Assembly (NCBI RefSeq): GCF_018812025.1
Contig: NC_063054.1
Coordinates: forward strand, 8,669,582-8,733,581
Reading direction: 5' to 3'
Origin: Megalobrama amblycephala
Lineage: Eukaryota > Chordata > Actinopteri > Cypriniformes > Xenocyprididae
DNA: 64,000 nucleotides
Shown here: positions 46,301 to 57,639 of the stretch, one piece after another
How the letters are laid out: each line of letters starts with the position of its first letter
How positions within the stretch are numbered: position 1 is the first letter of the stretch
Translations under genes and position numbers: made by a program
The notes under the pieces: generated by a model
Database searches by the model: none
What the model was told of the DNA's origin: nothing
Seen by the model: the letters and a program-made list of their open reading frames with translations, nothing else

Positions 46301-48730
46301 AACATAATACAGGCAGAGTCTCCTTGGATCAGCCCGGGTTTAAATGTCTTCCTCAAGGACACAGTGGTGTTAGCTTGTGGATGGTCCCTTATATGGACGT
46401 ACCACCTTTTCAGTGACCAGTCATCAGCAACTAGTGATACTCATCCACAGTTTGCATTTTTTCCCTCAGACAGCAAGAGAATTTTGTTTAGTTTCATTTA
46501 GTTATGTGTTTAGATGTTTAGTTTTGGTGTCTATGTTTTCTCTGGAATAGAAGTCTTATTTTCCAGCTGCCAAAGAATCCAGTTTAAAGCCATAATCTTC
46601 TCATATTTCCACTACACACTGATTCTTTTCACGGATGATTATTGGCATTTGAGTGATCAGATAACACAACCATCCACCGTATCCATAACACACACACACA
46701 AACTTTTGCCCATTTTACGAATCCCGTGTCTCACTTATTGCTGTGTGTCCACTTATGTAATTGATTTTGGTTTAGAGGGCTGCTACAAAAGACCACCATC
46801 ATATCTTACTGTGACACTAAGCATTCAATGATTACAGCTAATCATGCCTCTATTCTATCTAATGTGTACAGCTCTGGTTTGCCTTCGATCTGGTCAAGTA
46901 CTGATGAATAATTAATGATGTAATTAGCCCAAATGGCTTTGTGCGCAATATTTGGTCCGTCATCTGCTTTAGATAGATTGACGTGAGACACTTTGAATAT
47001 GGGGGCAAGATTTCACTTCTTTTCACCTTTTTTTAGCTTTTTTTCTCTCATTTTTCATTTGCGATTCCTTTTGAAATATCAGAAGTAGATCTCTACACCA
47101 ATTTTGGCAATTACCCAAAGCAGAAAACATGCTTTTAAGAGCTTGGGTGAGCATTTGTGGGCACCTCCTGCAATGTACCAAGCCAAGTGCATTAAGACAC
47201 CCCCTACTCCACCCCACAAGCCACTATCTGATGTTCTCTGGTCTCTGCGGAGCAGAGCTGAGTATTGATCTGTGATCAGATTTCATGCCTGTTTCACTGT
47301 ATCTGTTTCTAACATACATAAACACATGCATGCATAGCAACAGAAGAACCACTCGAATCTACGTTTCTCTTTTTTTGTTGTTGTCTCAACCTCTCCATTT
47401 CTATTTTTCTTTCTCTTTATTCTCCCCACCTTCCTTTTTAGGTGAAATTAAGCTTATACTAGATATGACAATGAAATACAGGGTGTATCTTGGCATGTGA
47501 CAGTTTTATTTTATTATCTTTTATGTACTGTTTTATATGTACTGTTTTTTTTGTGAAGAAAGAGTACTTTTGAGTGTGTAGCAGAAGAGTAGGCAAGATT
47601 TAGGTCATACTACTTCATCGTTACTGGGTCTTTACGTGCATCCTGTTACCATTTAAACTGCCCTGTCAATCATCTTGTCAGAGTTCCTCCACATTCAATT
47701 TAATTTAATTTCCTACCATTTCAGAAAGAAATGTAGTAGTACGTTTATCCTCATGTGTTTTGCATAATGATGCATTTAAAAGTTATTGACAAAACGTATC
47801 TGTACAAAAGTTCATAATGCTGTTGCAGTTGAAATATAATGTGGATTACTTTGAATAAATATCTTTTCGTCAGTATAGATACTGATTATTAATCACTCAT
47901 ACCCCTTTATCTAAACCTCTCTACTTAACCATCGGACTCGGCATGTTTTTTTTAGAACTTTTTATTCATGTTTGAAGTTCTAATAGAATCCTCGTCCAAC
48001 ATGCAATGGGTTGTGGGCAGTATTAGCTGTTAGAGTGTGTATGGATCTGTACTTCGGATTCTAAAAGTAAACCATCTGGGTATCTTTGGAATACTCATTT
48101 CAACAAACGATTTGGGACACACTAATTCTAATTTCGAATACTATTTAGGATGGGTAGTTTGCGAATTGGGACACAGCAAGGTTTTGTGGATCAAAACAAC
48201 AAATTGTTCAGAAATGAAACTCTCTAAACTTGCCAAGGAGAACTAGGGTGGATGTCAAGATTTTCGGGGAATAATAAATACAATTTTGATTCTGTTCCTC
48301 ATGCAAAGATATTGACTTCAGAAGACTTTGAGTTTAGCACATTAGTATAGACTACATTTATGATATGTTAATGGTCCTTTTTAGTCATTTTTTTTAAAAA
48401 GGCACTTAGCTTTTTAAAAAAATTAAAAGTATGGCTGGGATATTCTTACAAAAAATGACCTTATCTGTTCTACAGGGGGAAGAAAGTCACACCGCTTTTG
48501 GAACAACATTAAGGTGAGTATACGATGACAGACTTTTCATTTTATGAGTGAACTGTACCTTTAATTTAGCTTTGGAATATTCTAGCCTGGAATTGTGGTT
48601 AATCTTTTGCATTATTGCAAAGCCAACAATAACTGTTGCCCTGTATTTCTCTTTAAATGATTAGCCTGAAATGTATATGGTTCAGTGGCTTTAGACTCCC
48701 AGAGACACACTCTCAAACACAGCTCAAGGC
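43320..48730. other. Non-coding, mostly unassigned
   Basis: No gene accepted. Short simple repeats occur: (GT)n near 43945, (CT)n near 44135-44148, (CA)n near 46690. Motifs GGCGGGTGTTAATGTCCAGCC near 45930 look like an old repeat. A homeobox-motif-rich island at about 46850-46990 is noted among the findings. Open frames of up to 105 codons lack any family feature. Confidence 0.3.
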
Positions 48731-48865
48731 ACCCACACACTACAAGAAAATCGAGCCGATTTTGGCCCAATTCTCCCCTTCTGACAATTCTAGGTAACAT
48801 TCCAATTATCTTGATGGTTCTACAGATTATCGTATCAGCTTTCCCTGTGGTGTGAGGTGTGTTAA

Positions 48866-49170
48866 GAGTGTTAATCTAAAGTGAAGTGTAGCCGGGTATG
48901 GTGTCACATAATTGAAATTTGTGCTCTGCATTTCACCCATTCAAGTGCACACACACAGTAGTGAGTATTGAACACACACCTGGAGCAGTGGGCAGCCATT
49001 TTTGCTGCGGCGCCTAGGGAGTGATTGGGGATTAGGTGCCTTGCTCAAGGGTAATTGAGAGTGGAAGAGAGCGATGTTCATTCACTCCCCCATCTATATT
49101 TCCTGCCAGTTTGGGTTACAAATTCGACGCTTTAACCATTAGGCCACAACTGCCCACATTAGGCCACTTC
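48866..49170. repeat. Common fish interspersed repeat (GCTGCGGCGCC type)
   Basis: CAGTGGGCAGCCATTTTTGC, TGCGGCGCCTAGGGAG, GGTGCCTTGCTCAAGGG and TTTAACCATTAGGCCACAAC follow in the usual order of a widespread teleost repeat. Non-coding. Confidence 0.65.
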
Positions 49171-49529
49171 TGCTCAGAAGAACATCTGGGCAGCACCAAT
49201 CTCAAATCGTAAATATCCAACATGTTGAATATTAACGATCAGAAATCATGTTGTGTGGGGGGAACCCTGATGACAAACGCACACACACTCTGTAGATTGT
49301 CACATGGAACAAATCAATACCCATATATTCGCATAACACGACTTCTCCCTTTTTCATTTTTTTTTCACAAATGTTCTGTATAAAGCAGTCCAAACACTAT
49401 CATCTCCATTTCTTCTTGCCCGTCATCTGCTATGTTTGTTTACTCTAAAGTCATGTTTGACCAAGAAAGATTTTGCGAGATTTCCTGTGTTCACAGTTGG
49501 GACTCCTGTTGTTTTGTGAATGGAATCTA

Positions 49530-50195
49530 TTAGGCCCTGTTTAAACCTGGTATTAAGATGCATTTGGTTGATCGGATCACAAGTGGACAATGCTAAATAC
49601 AGGTGTAAACGAGGTCTAAAACGTTTTGAGGTTGTCCACTTTCGACCACTCCCAGAGGCAGTAGAAAACGCATTAGACTGGATTGCTTTCATAGTGGAAA
49701 CGCTCATGTGGTTGAATGTGCCGCAAAAGAGTCTACTCTCCGCCTGTATGCGTAAACATTATGGGAAGCCCACTAGCCAGACAGGATTTAAACTTTGTCG
49801 ACTGAAGACCCAAGTTTGGTTTGGAGATGAAAAATGTACCAAGCACAATGTTCTCTCACCATTCCTGATTTCTAAAACACTCTCACAGTGTTCGGTCGGT
49901 CTTGCGGCTATCAGAGCAAAAACAAAAGCTGCTCTCTGTATGTTTTTCCGTCATCTCTGGTCGTGTTTGTATGTAAATTGCCTGAGCTTATTCTGTCCAT
50001 TAGATCGAAAGATCTGAAAAGGCCCTTACATTTACCCTCCCATAGACCCTCCCCTCTAAGAAATCAGGACAGAAGTGGTTGAAAGTGGACAAAAGAGAGA
50101 TTAAAACACCAGGTGTAAATGGGTATGTGTCTCCCTCTTCCACTTGTGATCCGATCAACTAAAACGCATCTTAATACCAGGTGGAAACGGCCTTT
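49530..50195. mobile_element. Palindromic transposon, GGATCACAAGTGG family
   Basis: GTTTAAACCTGGTATTAAGA TGC at the left is answered by GCATCTTAATACCAGGTGG near 50166-50184. GATCGGATCACAAGTGGACA is answered by CCACTTGTGATCCGATC. A long plus-strand frame through it (49520-50017) reads transposon DNA and is not accepted as a gene. A shorter copy is at 28402-28995. Confidence 0.7.
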
Positions 50196-50374
50196 GTGTG
50201 TGGTCTGCTGTCCTGGTCACATTGCGGCATTCCACACATCTATTTTTTTTTTTTTGGTCATGTTTCTGTTAGATTTTGAAAATCTGATAAGATTTTAAAA
50301 ATCGTTTAGTGTGGGCCAGCCTTTAGTGATGGGTGTTTTTTGGATGGGTGTGTGTCTGTGCACTGGCCAGAGAC

Positions 50375-50379
<5 letters not shown>

Positions 50380-50406
<27 letters not shown>
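50380..50406. repeat. (GA)n microsatellite
   Basis: AGAGACAGAGAGAGAGAGAG and continuing, uninterrupted GA from about 50387. Confidence 0.7.
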
Positions 50407-51129
50407 GATTAATAATTGAGTGACGGATGTTTGTTCCGTTCTCTTTACCGTTTCTGGTCACTGGTTTCACCTGAGAGATGTTGTCAATCAACATTTGTCA
50501 TTGGAGCATGCCATCAGTGAAATCTAAGAAATCTAAAAAAAACAAGAGAAAAACAAACCGAGCGAGAGGAGTCTTGAAACCTCCTACAATCAAGCCTCTC
50601 ACGTTGTTTGTATGTGTGTAAGAATCTGAGGCAGCAGTTTCAGTGTTAGGTCTCATTATCAAACTGCTGGCCTGTGTACTGGTTGCCATGCTGACTGAAA
50701 CAACAAATATTTTGAGCTATGTAGCACCTTCTAACAAAATTCCAAACTCCAATGATTTGGAAAGTTCCACTGTCTTTCTTTTCAGCCCCTCTTTCCTCTG
50801 CTCCCCCTTCTTTTCTTCTCCTCAGCAGAATAGTGTCTTTGTCTCCTGGAAGTGAACTTGAAAAAAGTGTTGAGGTGAGGAGCACACTTTTATTCAACAC
50901 ACAGACACACATACTGGCTGAGGACATCCCTATAAACACTGAAAGGGTTCTCAGTCTTGTACAATGATCTCCTCTCACCTCTTTCTCAGAAGAACAATAC
51001 TTAGCTTTGTCTTTCTGTATGTAGGCAACAGGGATAAACAAAAAGATAGGCCTATACATTTTGGTATCCTGTTTGTCATGGTAACCACAGCTAAAGAAAA
51101 AATACATAGCTACTAGTTGTTTTTACTAT

Positions 51130-52640
51130 TGTAAAATAAAAAGTAATATCAGTAAAGTAATATAAATGCTGTTCATTTGGACTTTCTATTCACACTCTTA
51201 GCCCAGATTTTATATTTACTTAAAAATATAATTACAATATACTTAAAATATTTAAGTTTGGTTGCATTACTTATAAAATATAAGTATATTCTACTAATTT
51301 GTGGGTGTATTTGAATGTGTTAATAAATGTAAGTGAAATGCACTTAAATTATTAAGTTTTTCTCCTGACCACGCCTCCTACACACTGGTTTGCGGCAGGT
51401 AATTATGCCATTTTGTCGTGGTGTGTGTGAATTCAAGGAGCTGTTGATGAACAGTTGGAACATTTGTTTTGGCAAGTTCTACAGACATTTTTTCCAAACA
51501 TTTACCTTTTTATAGTTTTTCACCAAAGGAGAAAATCACAATTTTTAAGTTACCATCATCGAGGTCAGGGTTTGTTTTAGTTGAGCTCTTGACCCTTGAC
51601 TTTTTAATATTAGATTTTGTTTGGGCAGTTTTAACTGCATTAAAACCAACCAGACAAGCAAAGTTAAAAGATGATCAGGTGTTGGTTATGTTTTCACATA
51701 ATCATTATTTGATCTGAATCACTGAACTCATTTAGAGCCCAATCTTTGAGTTAGATTTACATTATTGATTACAGCAGCACTGTGATTCTACAGCGGATCA
51801 ATTTTTAAAATACAATTTAAAAAAAAAAAAAAGTTGTCCTTATCACAAAAAAAAAAAATATATATATATTTTAGGCACACACAGGCATCAAGAATCAGCG
51901 TATGAATCTCAACAATGGTGACAAGCAACATATTCTGATAAACAGATCAACTGAACATTAGAAAACAAGCTACTAAAAAGTCACAGAAAAACAGCAAAAT
52001 TTAAATAGTGACAATAAAGAAAATTACTGAGACAATTCAGCTCATAATTTATTCATGCAGCAATGCATGATGGGAGGCATGGATGAATTTTGATTGGTGG
52101 CAAGTTAACTTGCTTAGTACATTGAACTTAAATATACTAGGTGTAATAACAACAAAGTAATTAATATTACAAAACATTTTAAGCTAAATCAACTCAAATT
52201 ATTAAGTTAACATTACTTAATTTTTTAAGGGCAACCAGTTTCCTCCAATTTTTTAAGTAAATTCAACTTATCCGGGCTAACAGTGCATCAAAGAATCCAG
52301 TTTTCACAAAAATATTAAGCAGCACAACTGTTTTTGGGATTGATACTAATCAAAAATGTTTCTTGAGCAGCAAATCAGCATAATAGAATGAATTCTGAAG
52401 GATCATGTGACACTGAAGGCTGGAGTAATGATGCTGAAAATTCAGCTTTGATCACAGGAATAAATTACATTTGAACATATATTACAATAGAAAACTGTTA
52501 TTTTAAAATGTATTCACAATATTACTGTTTTTACTGTATTTTTGATCAAATAAATGCAGCTTTAGTGAGAAGAGATGTTTTCTAAAACACTAAAACACAC
52601 ACACAAAAAAAAATGTGCTGACCCCAAACTTTGACATGAA
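51130..52640. mobile_element. CCAAAAGTTTGG-family copy split by another element
   Basis: The left part ends TTTGGACTTTCTATTCA (51176-51192). The right part resumes CATCAAAGAATCCAG (52286), then GATCATGTGACACTGAAGGC, GATGCTGAAAATTCAGCTTT and CCCCAAACTTTGACATG. The interruption is the element at 51193-52285. Confidence 0.6.
51193..52285. mobile_element. Inserted element CACTCTTAGCCC...GGGCTAACAGTG
   Basis: Inverted ends CACTCTTAGCCCAGAT and ATCCGGGCTAACAGTG, with inner TTTACTTAAAAATATAATT against TTTTTTAAGTAAATTCAACTT. The host sequence joins naturally across it. Contains poly-A/AT runs near 51820-51870. No transposase frame. Confidence 0.6.
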
Positions 52641-52954
52641 ACAAAATATTTGAACAAAATGACAGAAATATTCAGAAACCTACTTACAATTGTTGAAGAA
52701 GATACCATATTCATTTTATAGTGGTGCTTAACTTTAATCCTAAATATTAAACTTTGGCACATAATTTGTCCTGTACCATTACTTTACCATTTTGACTTGG
52801 CAGGTGACATAACTGGAGAAAAAACAAACAAACAAACAAACAAAACTATTTTGACTAAGACCAGTAAGTAATACACTAGCAACACGGTTGCTAGAAAAAT
52901 ATAACCACTGCAACCAGCTGCAACATCCTAAACATCCTAAAGTTTTATCAACCT

Positions 52955-53215
52955 GATCTCACAGCAATTCGTACGTATTTTACGAGGTGGCTAATTCGTA
53001 AAAATTCATAAGTTTTTTGCTAAATCGTATGTATTTTACGAGTTGACAAATTCGTATGAATTCATACGAATGACCTACCCCAAACCCCGCCCCTAAACCT
53101 AACCGTCACTGGGGTTTAGACAAATCGTACGAATTCGTACGAGTAAGCTCGTATGAATTCATACGAATTAGCCACCTTGTAAAATACGTACGAATTGGTT
53201 GTGAGATAGCGTTGG
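52955..53215. mobile_element. Palindromic MITE (AATTCGTACG type)
   Basis: CAATTCGTACGTATTTTACG AGGTGGCTAATTCG is answered by CGAATTAGCCACCTTG and AATACGTACGAATTGG. The outer ends are TGATCTCACAGCAATTCG and AATTGGTTGTGAGAT. The centre holds CCCTAAACCTAACCGTCACT. Confidence 0.75.
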
Positions 53216-53249
53216 TTTTACACATCTTCTCCAGGAAATTTTAAGTTAA

Positions 53250-54060
53250 ATTTTGAGTTATAAAGTCAGAATTGTGAGATATAAACTCACAATTCCTAGA
53301 AAAAAGTCAGAATTGCGAGATATACAGTAAACTCGCAATTATCCCTTTTTTTTTTTAGAATTGTGAGATATAAACTCGCAATTCTGAGAAATAAATCAGT
53401 CTTTTTTCCCTCAGAAATGGACTTTATAATTCGCAATTGTGAGTTTATATCTTGAAGTTCTGATAAAAGAAGTCAGAATTGCGAAATATAAACTCTCAAT
53501 TGCGAGAAAATATGTCAGAATTGTGAGTTACATCTCGCAATTCTGACTTTATTTGTCACTGTAAAAAAAAAAAAAAAACGTAAAATTTATGGTAAAAAAC
53601 CAGCAGCAGTGGTTGCCAGAACTTTACTGCAAAAAATACGGTAGCAATTTTTTAGGTTTTATGGGACAGCACATAGTTTACAGTTCAAAACCATGTAATT
53701 GAAAGGTTTATATTGTAATAATTACGGTAAAAATAATTCACGCAGGGAATTGTGGGAATGTCAATTTACGTTTTTTCATTGTAAATTATACAATGACTTA
53801 TTTTTCACTTCCAAGAACTGTAAATTTAACGGTATTTTACTGTAAAATTACATTAAATGTACCATTAGATCTATTACAGTTATTCACCATATATAGTATG
53901 GAAACTTTCTGTAAACCTATTAACTGTTTTTCACCGTAGCATTTCTACAGTCTTTTACTGTTAAAATCAGTAATTTTTTTACAGTTATAACTCACTATTG
54001 CTCACAAAATTGTGAGAAAAAAAAATCTGAATTATGAGATAAAAAGTCGCAATCATCTTT
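53250..54060. repeat. Array of GAGATATAAACTCGCAATT units interrupted by a palindrome
   Basis: Irregular direct and inverted units such as TGAGATATAAACTCGCAATT, AGTCAGAATTGCGAGATATA and GAGTTATAAAGTC fill 53250-53555 and resume at about 53990-54060. Between them (about 53560-53990) lies a separate palindromic element beginning CACTGTAAAAAA and ending TTTTTTTACAGT. Confidence 0.6.
53560..53990. mobile_element. Palindromic element CACTGTAAA...TTTACAGT
   Basis: Inverted ends, and many internal TTTACAGT/ACGGTA motifs (ACTGTAAATTTAACGG, TTTTACTGTAAAATTAC). Inserted in the GAGATATAAACTC array. Confidence 0.5.
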
Positions 54061-54639
54061 TTTATTTTTTATTTAGTGCCAGAAACAAGCTTGCATACTT
54101 GTTCATGCAGCACAGAACAGACATTATTCATGGAAACAAACAACTTCACTAACCTTGCAGAGTGAGACATTTTTACTGACATAAAAACCTTATTTTGAAG
54201 AAAAATGCCTTTAATGCTACTACTCAAGCACTATTATGAGATGTGAACAATGTGAACACTTTTAGTGGCTTGCTTTCTAGCTATATCATTTAACACGTAC
54301 TCATTTCTTACAGAATTTGACTTCATCAATGTTGCTATGTGCTGTTAATTGTGTCTTGGAAACCCGACGAAACCCAGCTGCGACCTGATCTGGATGTGTT
54401 CCATCTATTGTATGTTGCACAGGAGTGATTTTGGCTGGCTTACTGGACATTATGTAACTATTGTCAGTTAGTTTGTGTGTATACACAGAAATAAGTATAC
54501 CTACAGTACCCTTGCCTTATGACATTTTTGATGTTTAAATATGTCTACTTTAGATGGAAGCTTACTCTTCATCCAGGCCGTTTATAGAAACTGACTTGCA
54601 AAAACACAAAAGGAAAATGAAATGAATGAAATGAAAATC

Positions 54640-54830
54640 ATTGGGGTCGAATCCAATATTGTTTTGGACCCCACTGACTTGCATGGAAAGAAACAGTTGA
54701 AAAATTCTTCAAAATATTTTCTTTTGTGTTTCACAGAAGAAAACAAGTCATACAGGTTTGAAACGACATGAGGGTGAGTAAATGATGACAAAATTTTAAT
54801 TTTAGAATGAACCGTCTCTTTGAATATATA
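54640..54830. repeat. Partial copy of the TTCACCC family
   Basis: Right half only: CAAAATATTTTCTTTTGTGT, AGGTTTGAAACGACATGAGG, GTGAGTAAATGATGACAAAA, then TTTTAGAATGAACCGTCTCT, a decayed terminus. Confidence 0.6.
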
Positions 54831-54834
54831 AGTC

Positions 54835-56040
54835 TTAAAGGCATAGTGTCAGACAATGGTTGTGAACAAATAAACATGACTGTTTATGGTCATTATAAGA
54901 GTCATTATTAAAACAAACAGTGGTACGCAGTGTATATGTGCGTGTACAGTATGTGCCGACTGTCCGTCTGCCGTCTGTCTGGGTTAATCTGAACACAATA
55001 GATAAGGGGCCGAGAGGGACAGGTGTGGCTCTGCAGTGGCCCCTGGCATCACCCTTGGGCATTAAAGGCTTGAGTGTCCATTCAGCTGCAAGACAGGCTG
55101 TGCCTTTGGTGCTGAACTTGGCATGTGGATATGTATGTGTTATTCTAAGGCTGTATTAAGTGGTGCATTAGTGATGTGATCTCTGCCTCTCTCTGCTCTG
55201 ATGTCGCTGTGGGCCCCATGCAGCAGGGCTCAGCATTAACCAGCCTGTCTGCAGCTTGGCACAGCAGCTGGAAATAGAAATTGCCATGTTGTTGTTGTTG
55301 TGTGGGTGTCTGTTTGTGATTTCAATGTACAGCTGATTAAAGACATTTCAGTTTGGACACTTTCTCTGTCTTTGCAGCTCTGTTTAACATATTTTATATC
55401 TTTTCAGCTGATTTTTGTCACAAATTGAGAGCAGAAAATGCATCTGTAGAGTCTCTCTGGGCCTGCTCATTCATGTTAAGAAACATCTCAGTAATAAAAA
55501 AAGCTTTACTTTAAAGTACCTGTTAAATCAAGAAGAACACGTATTTTGATGTGTTAACTAACATAAGCATAATTACTTAATTACAATTTTAAATGTAGTT
55601 CATTATTGCATGTTACATTTAAAGTAAATATATTTTAAATGTACTAAATTGAAACTTTATCATTGCAAATGTGTAATTACAAATATTGCAAGCACAATAA
55701 ACCTCACAAGAATTGGAAATGTTCTGTTTTCCCTTAGAATGGAGTGAGAACAAGCACGTCTCTCAAGCTGTTGCAATCTTTTTTGCTGCTCTTTAATGTG
55801 GCATGACAGATCACTGTAGCTCCTCAGTTCAAGCAAAATGGCAGCGCGAAACGCACGTGAACCGATCATCTCTTTCACTTTGCTGCTAGTTACAGCACGA
55901 AATAAACATGAATGAACATCAGAAGGTATGTTGAAAGATACAGTACAACTTACCGAAATCCATATCATCATGTAATTGCTCATTCAGTGTTTCAACTGTG
56001 GGAAAGACATCTTGAGGACAGTTGAGGACAGAGGACAGTT
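54835..56040. other. Non-coding, partly repeat-free
   Basis: From about 54980 to 55480 the sequence is repeat-free, with mixed composition (GGCATCACCCTTGGGCATTA, GCACAGCAGCTGGAAATAG). No coding frame accepted. A 107-codon minus-strand frame at 55983-55660 lacks splice signals or family features. Confidence 0.3.
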
Positions 56041-56050
56041 TTCTCATATA

Positions 56051-57628
56051 CAGGTGCTGGTCATATAATTAGAATATCATCAAAAAGTTGATTTATTTCA
56101 CTAATTCCATTCAAAAAGTGAAACTTGTATATTATATTCATTCATTACACACAGACTGATATATTTCAAATGCTTATTTCTTTTAATTTTGATGATTATA
56201 ACTGACAACTAAGGAAAATCCCAAATTCAGTATCTCAGAAAATTAGAATATTACTTAAGACCAATACAAAGAAAGGATTTTTAGAAATCTTGGCCAACTG
56301 AAAAGTATGAACATGAAAAGTATGAGCATGTACAGCATTTAATACTAAGTTGGAGCTCTTTTTGCCTTAAGCAATGCGGCGTGGCGTGGAGTCGATCAGT
56401 CTGTGGCACTGCTCAGGTGTTATGAGAGTCCAGGTTGCTCTGATAGTGGCCTTCAGCTCTTCTGCATTGTTGGGTCTGGCATATCGCATCTTCCTCTTCA
56501 CAATACCCCATAGATTTTCTACGGGGGTTAAGGTCAGGCGGGTTTGCTGGCCAATTAAGAACAGGGATACCATGGTCCTTAAACCAGATACTGGTAGCTT
56601 TGGCACTGTGTGCAGGTGCCAAGTCCTGTTGGAAAATGAAATCTGCATCTCCATAAAGTTAGTCAGCAGCAGGAAGCATGAAATGCTCTAAAACTTCCTG
56701 GTATACGGCTGCGTTGACCTTGGACCTCAGAAAACACAGTGGACCAACACCAGCAGATGACATGGCACCCCAAACCATCACTGACTGTGGAAACTTTACA
56801 CTGGACCTCAAGCAACGTGGATTGTGTGCCTCTCCTCTCTTCTTCCAGACTCTGGGACCCTGAAAATGTACTTTCATCAGAGAACATAACTTTGGACCAC
56901 TCAGCAGCAGTCAAGTCCTTTTTGTCTTTAGACGCTTCTGACGCTGTCTGTTGTTCAAGAGTGGCTTGACACAAGGAATGCGACAGCTGAAACCCATGTC
57001 TTGCATACGTCTGTGCGTAGTGGTTCTTGAAGCACTGACTCCAGCTGCAGTCCACTCTTTGTGAATCTCCCCCACATTTTTTAATGGGTTTTGTTTCACA
57101 ATCCTCTCCAGGGTGCAGTTATCCCTATTGCTTGTACACTTTTATCTACCACTTCTTTTTTTTCCTTTCGCCTCTCTATTAATGTGCTTGGACACAAAGC
57201 TCTGTGAACAGCCAGCCTCATTTGCAATGACCTTTTGTGTCTGGCCCTCCTTGTGCAAGGTGTCAATGGTCGTCTTTTGGACAACTGTCAAGTCAGCAGT
57301 CTTCCCCATGATTGTGTAGCCTACAGAACTAGACTGAGAGACCATTTAAAGGCCTTTGCACGTGTTTTGAGTTAATTAGCTGATTAGAGTGTGGCACCAG
57401 GTGTCTTCAATATTGAACCTTTTCACAATATTCTAATTTTCTGAGATACTGAATTTGGGATTTTCCTTAGTTGTCAGTTATAATCATCAAAATTAAAAGA
57501 AATAAACATTTGAAATATATCAGTATGTGTGTAATGAATGAATATAATATAAAAGTTTCACTTTTTGAATGGAATTAGTGAAATAAATCAACTTTTTGAT
57601 GATATTCTAATTATATGACCAGCACCTG
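56051..57628 (-). mobile_element. Complete Tc1-type transposon with about 200-bp inverted ends
   Basis: TA at 56049-56050 and 57629-57630 flank the ends CAGGTGCTGGTCATATAATT and its complement AATTATATGACCAGCACCTG. The inverted arms run to about 56253 and from about 57426 with few differences (AGATACTGAATTTGGGATTT inverted at both). The total of 1578 bp is the usual Tc1 length. The transposase frame is on the minus strand and broken. Confidence 0.9.
56367..57309 (-). pseudogene. Frameshifted Tc1 transposase
   Basis: Starts MGKTADLTVVQKTTIDTLHK (57309), with a helix-turn-helix region around GCSQSFVSKHI. Successive pieces lie in different frames: KNVGEIHKEWTAAGVSASRT; KVMFSDESTFSG, with the first catalytic Asp of the DDE triad; PQSVMVWGAMSSAGVGPL; NWPANPPDLNP, with the second Asp; and PVENLWGIVKRKM, with the final Glu. 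The piece ends SLIDSTPRRIA-like at 56367. All three catalytic residues can be seen, but at least four frame changes separate them. The order and spacing are those of Tc1 DD34E transposases. Confidence 0.85.
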
Positions 57629-57639
57629 TAGTGGACTTC

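Larger units (their letters stand above)
48731..50320. mobile_element. Outer repeat with two nested repeats
   Basis: CCCACACACTACAAGAAAATC near 48731 is answered by AATCGTTTAGTGTGGGCC near 50303-50320. TTCTACAGATTATCG and related motifs lie inside. Two other repeats sit between: 48866-49170 and 49530-50195. The outer assignment is tentative. Confidence 0.4.

Noticed and set aside
49520..50017. 165-codon plus-strand frame
   Set aside because: Runs through the palindromic GGATCACAAGTGG transposon and lacks any transposase or host-protein feature; also broken in the sister copy at 28402.
50646..51107. 153-codon minus-strand frame
   Set aside because: No splice sites, domain or protein-like composition. 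The Ser/Cys-rich and Lys/Glu-rich runs come from simple-sequence DNA.
53041..53160. Possible origin or regulatory palindrome at the AATTCGTACG repeats
   Set aside because: The inverted arms and the degenerate copy near 27500 show it is a MITE.
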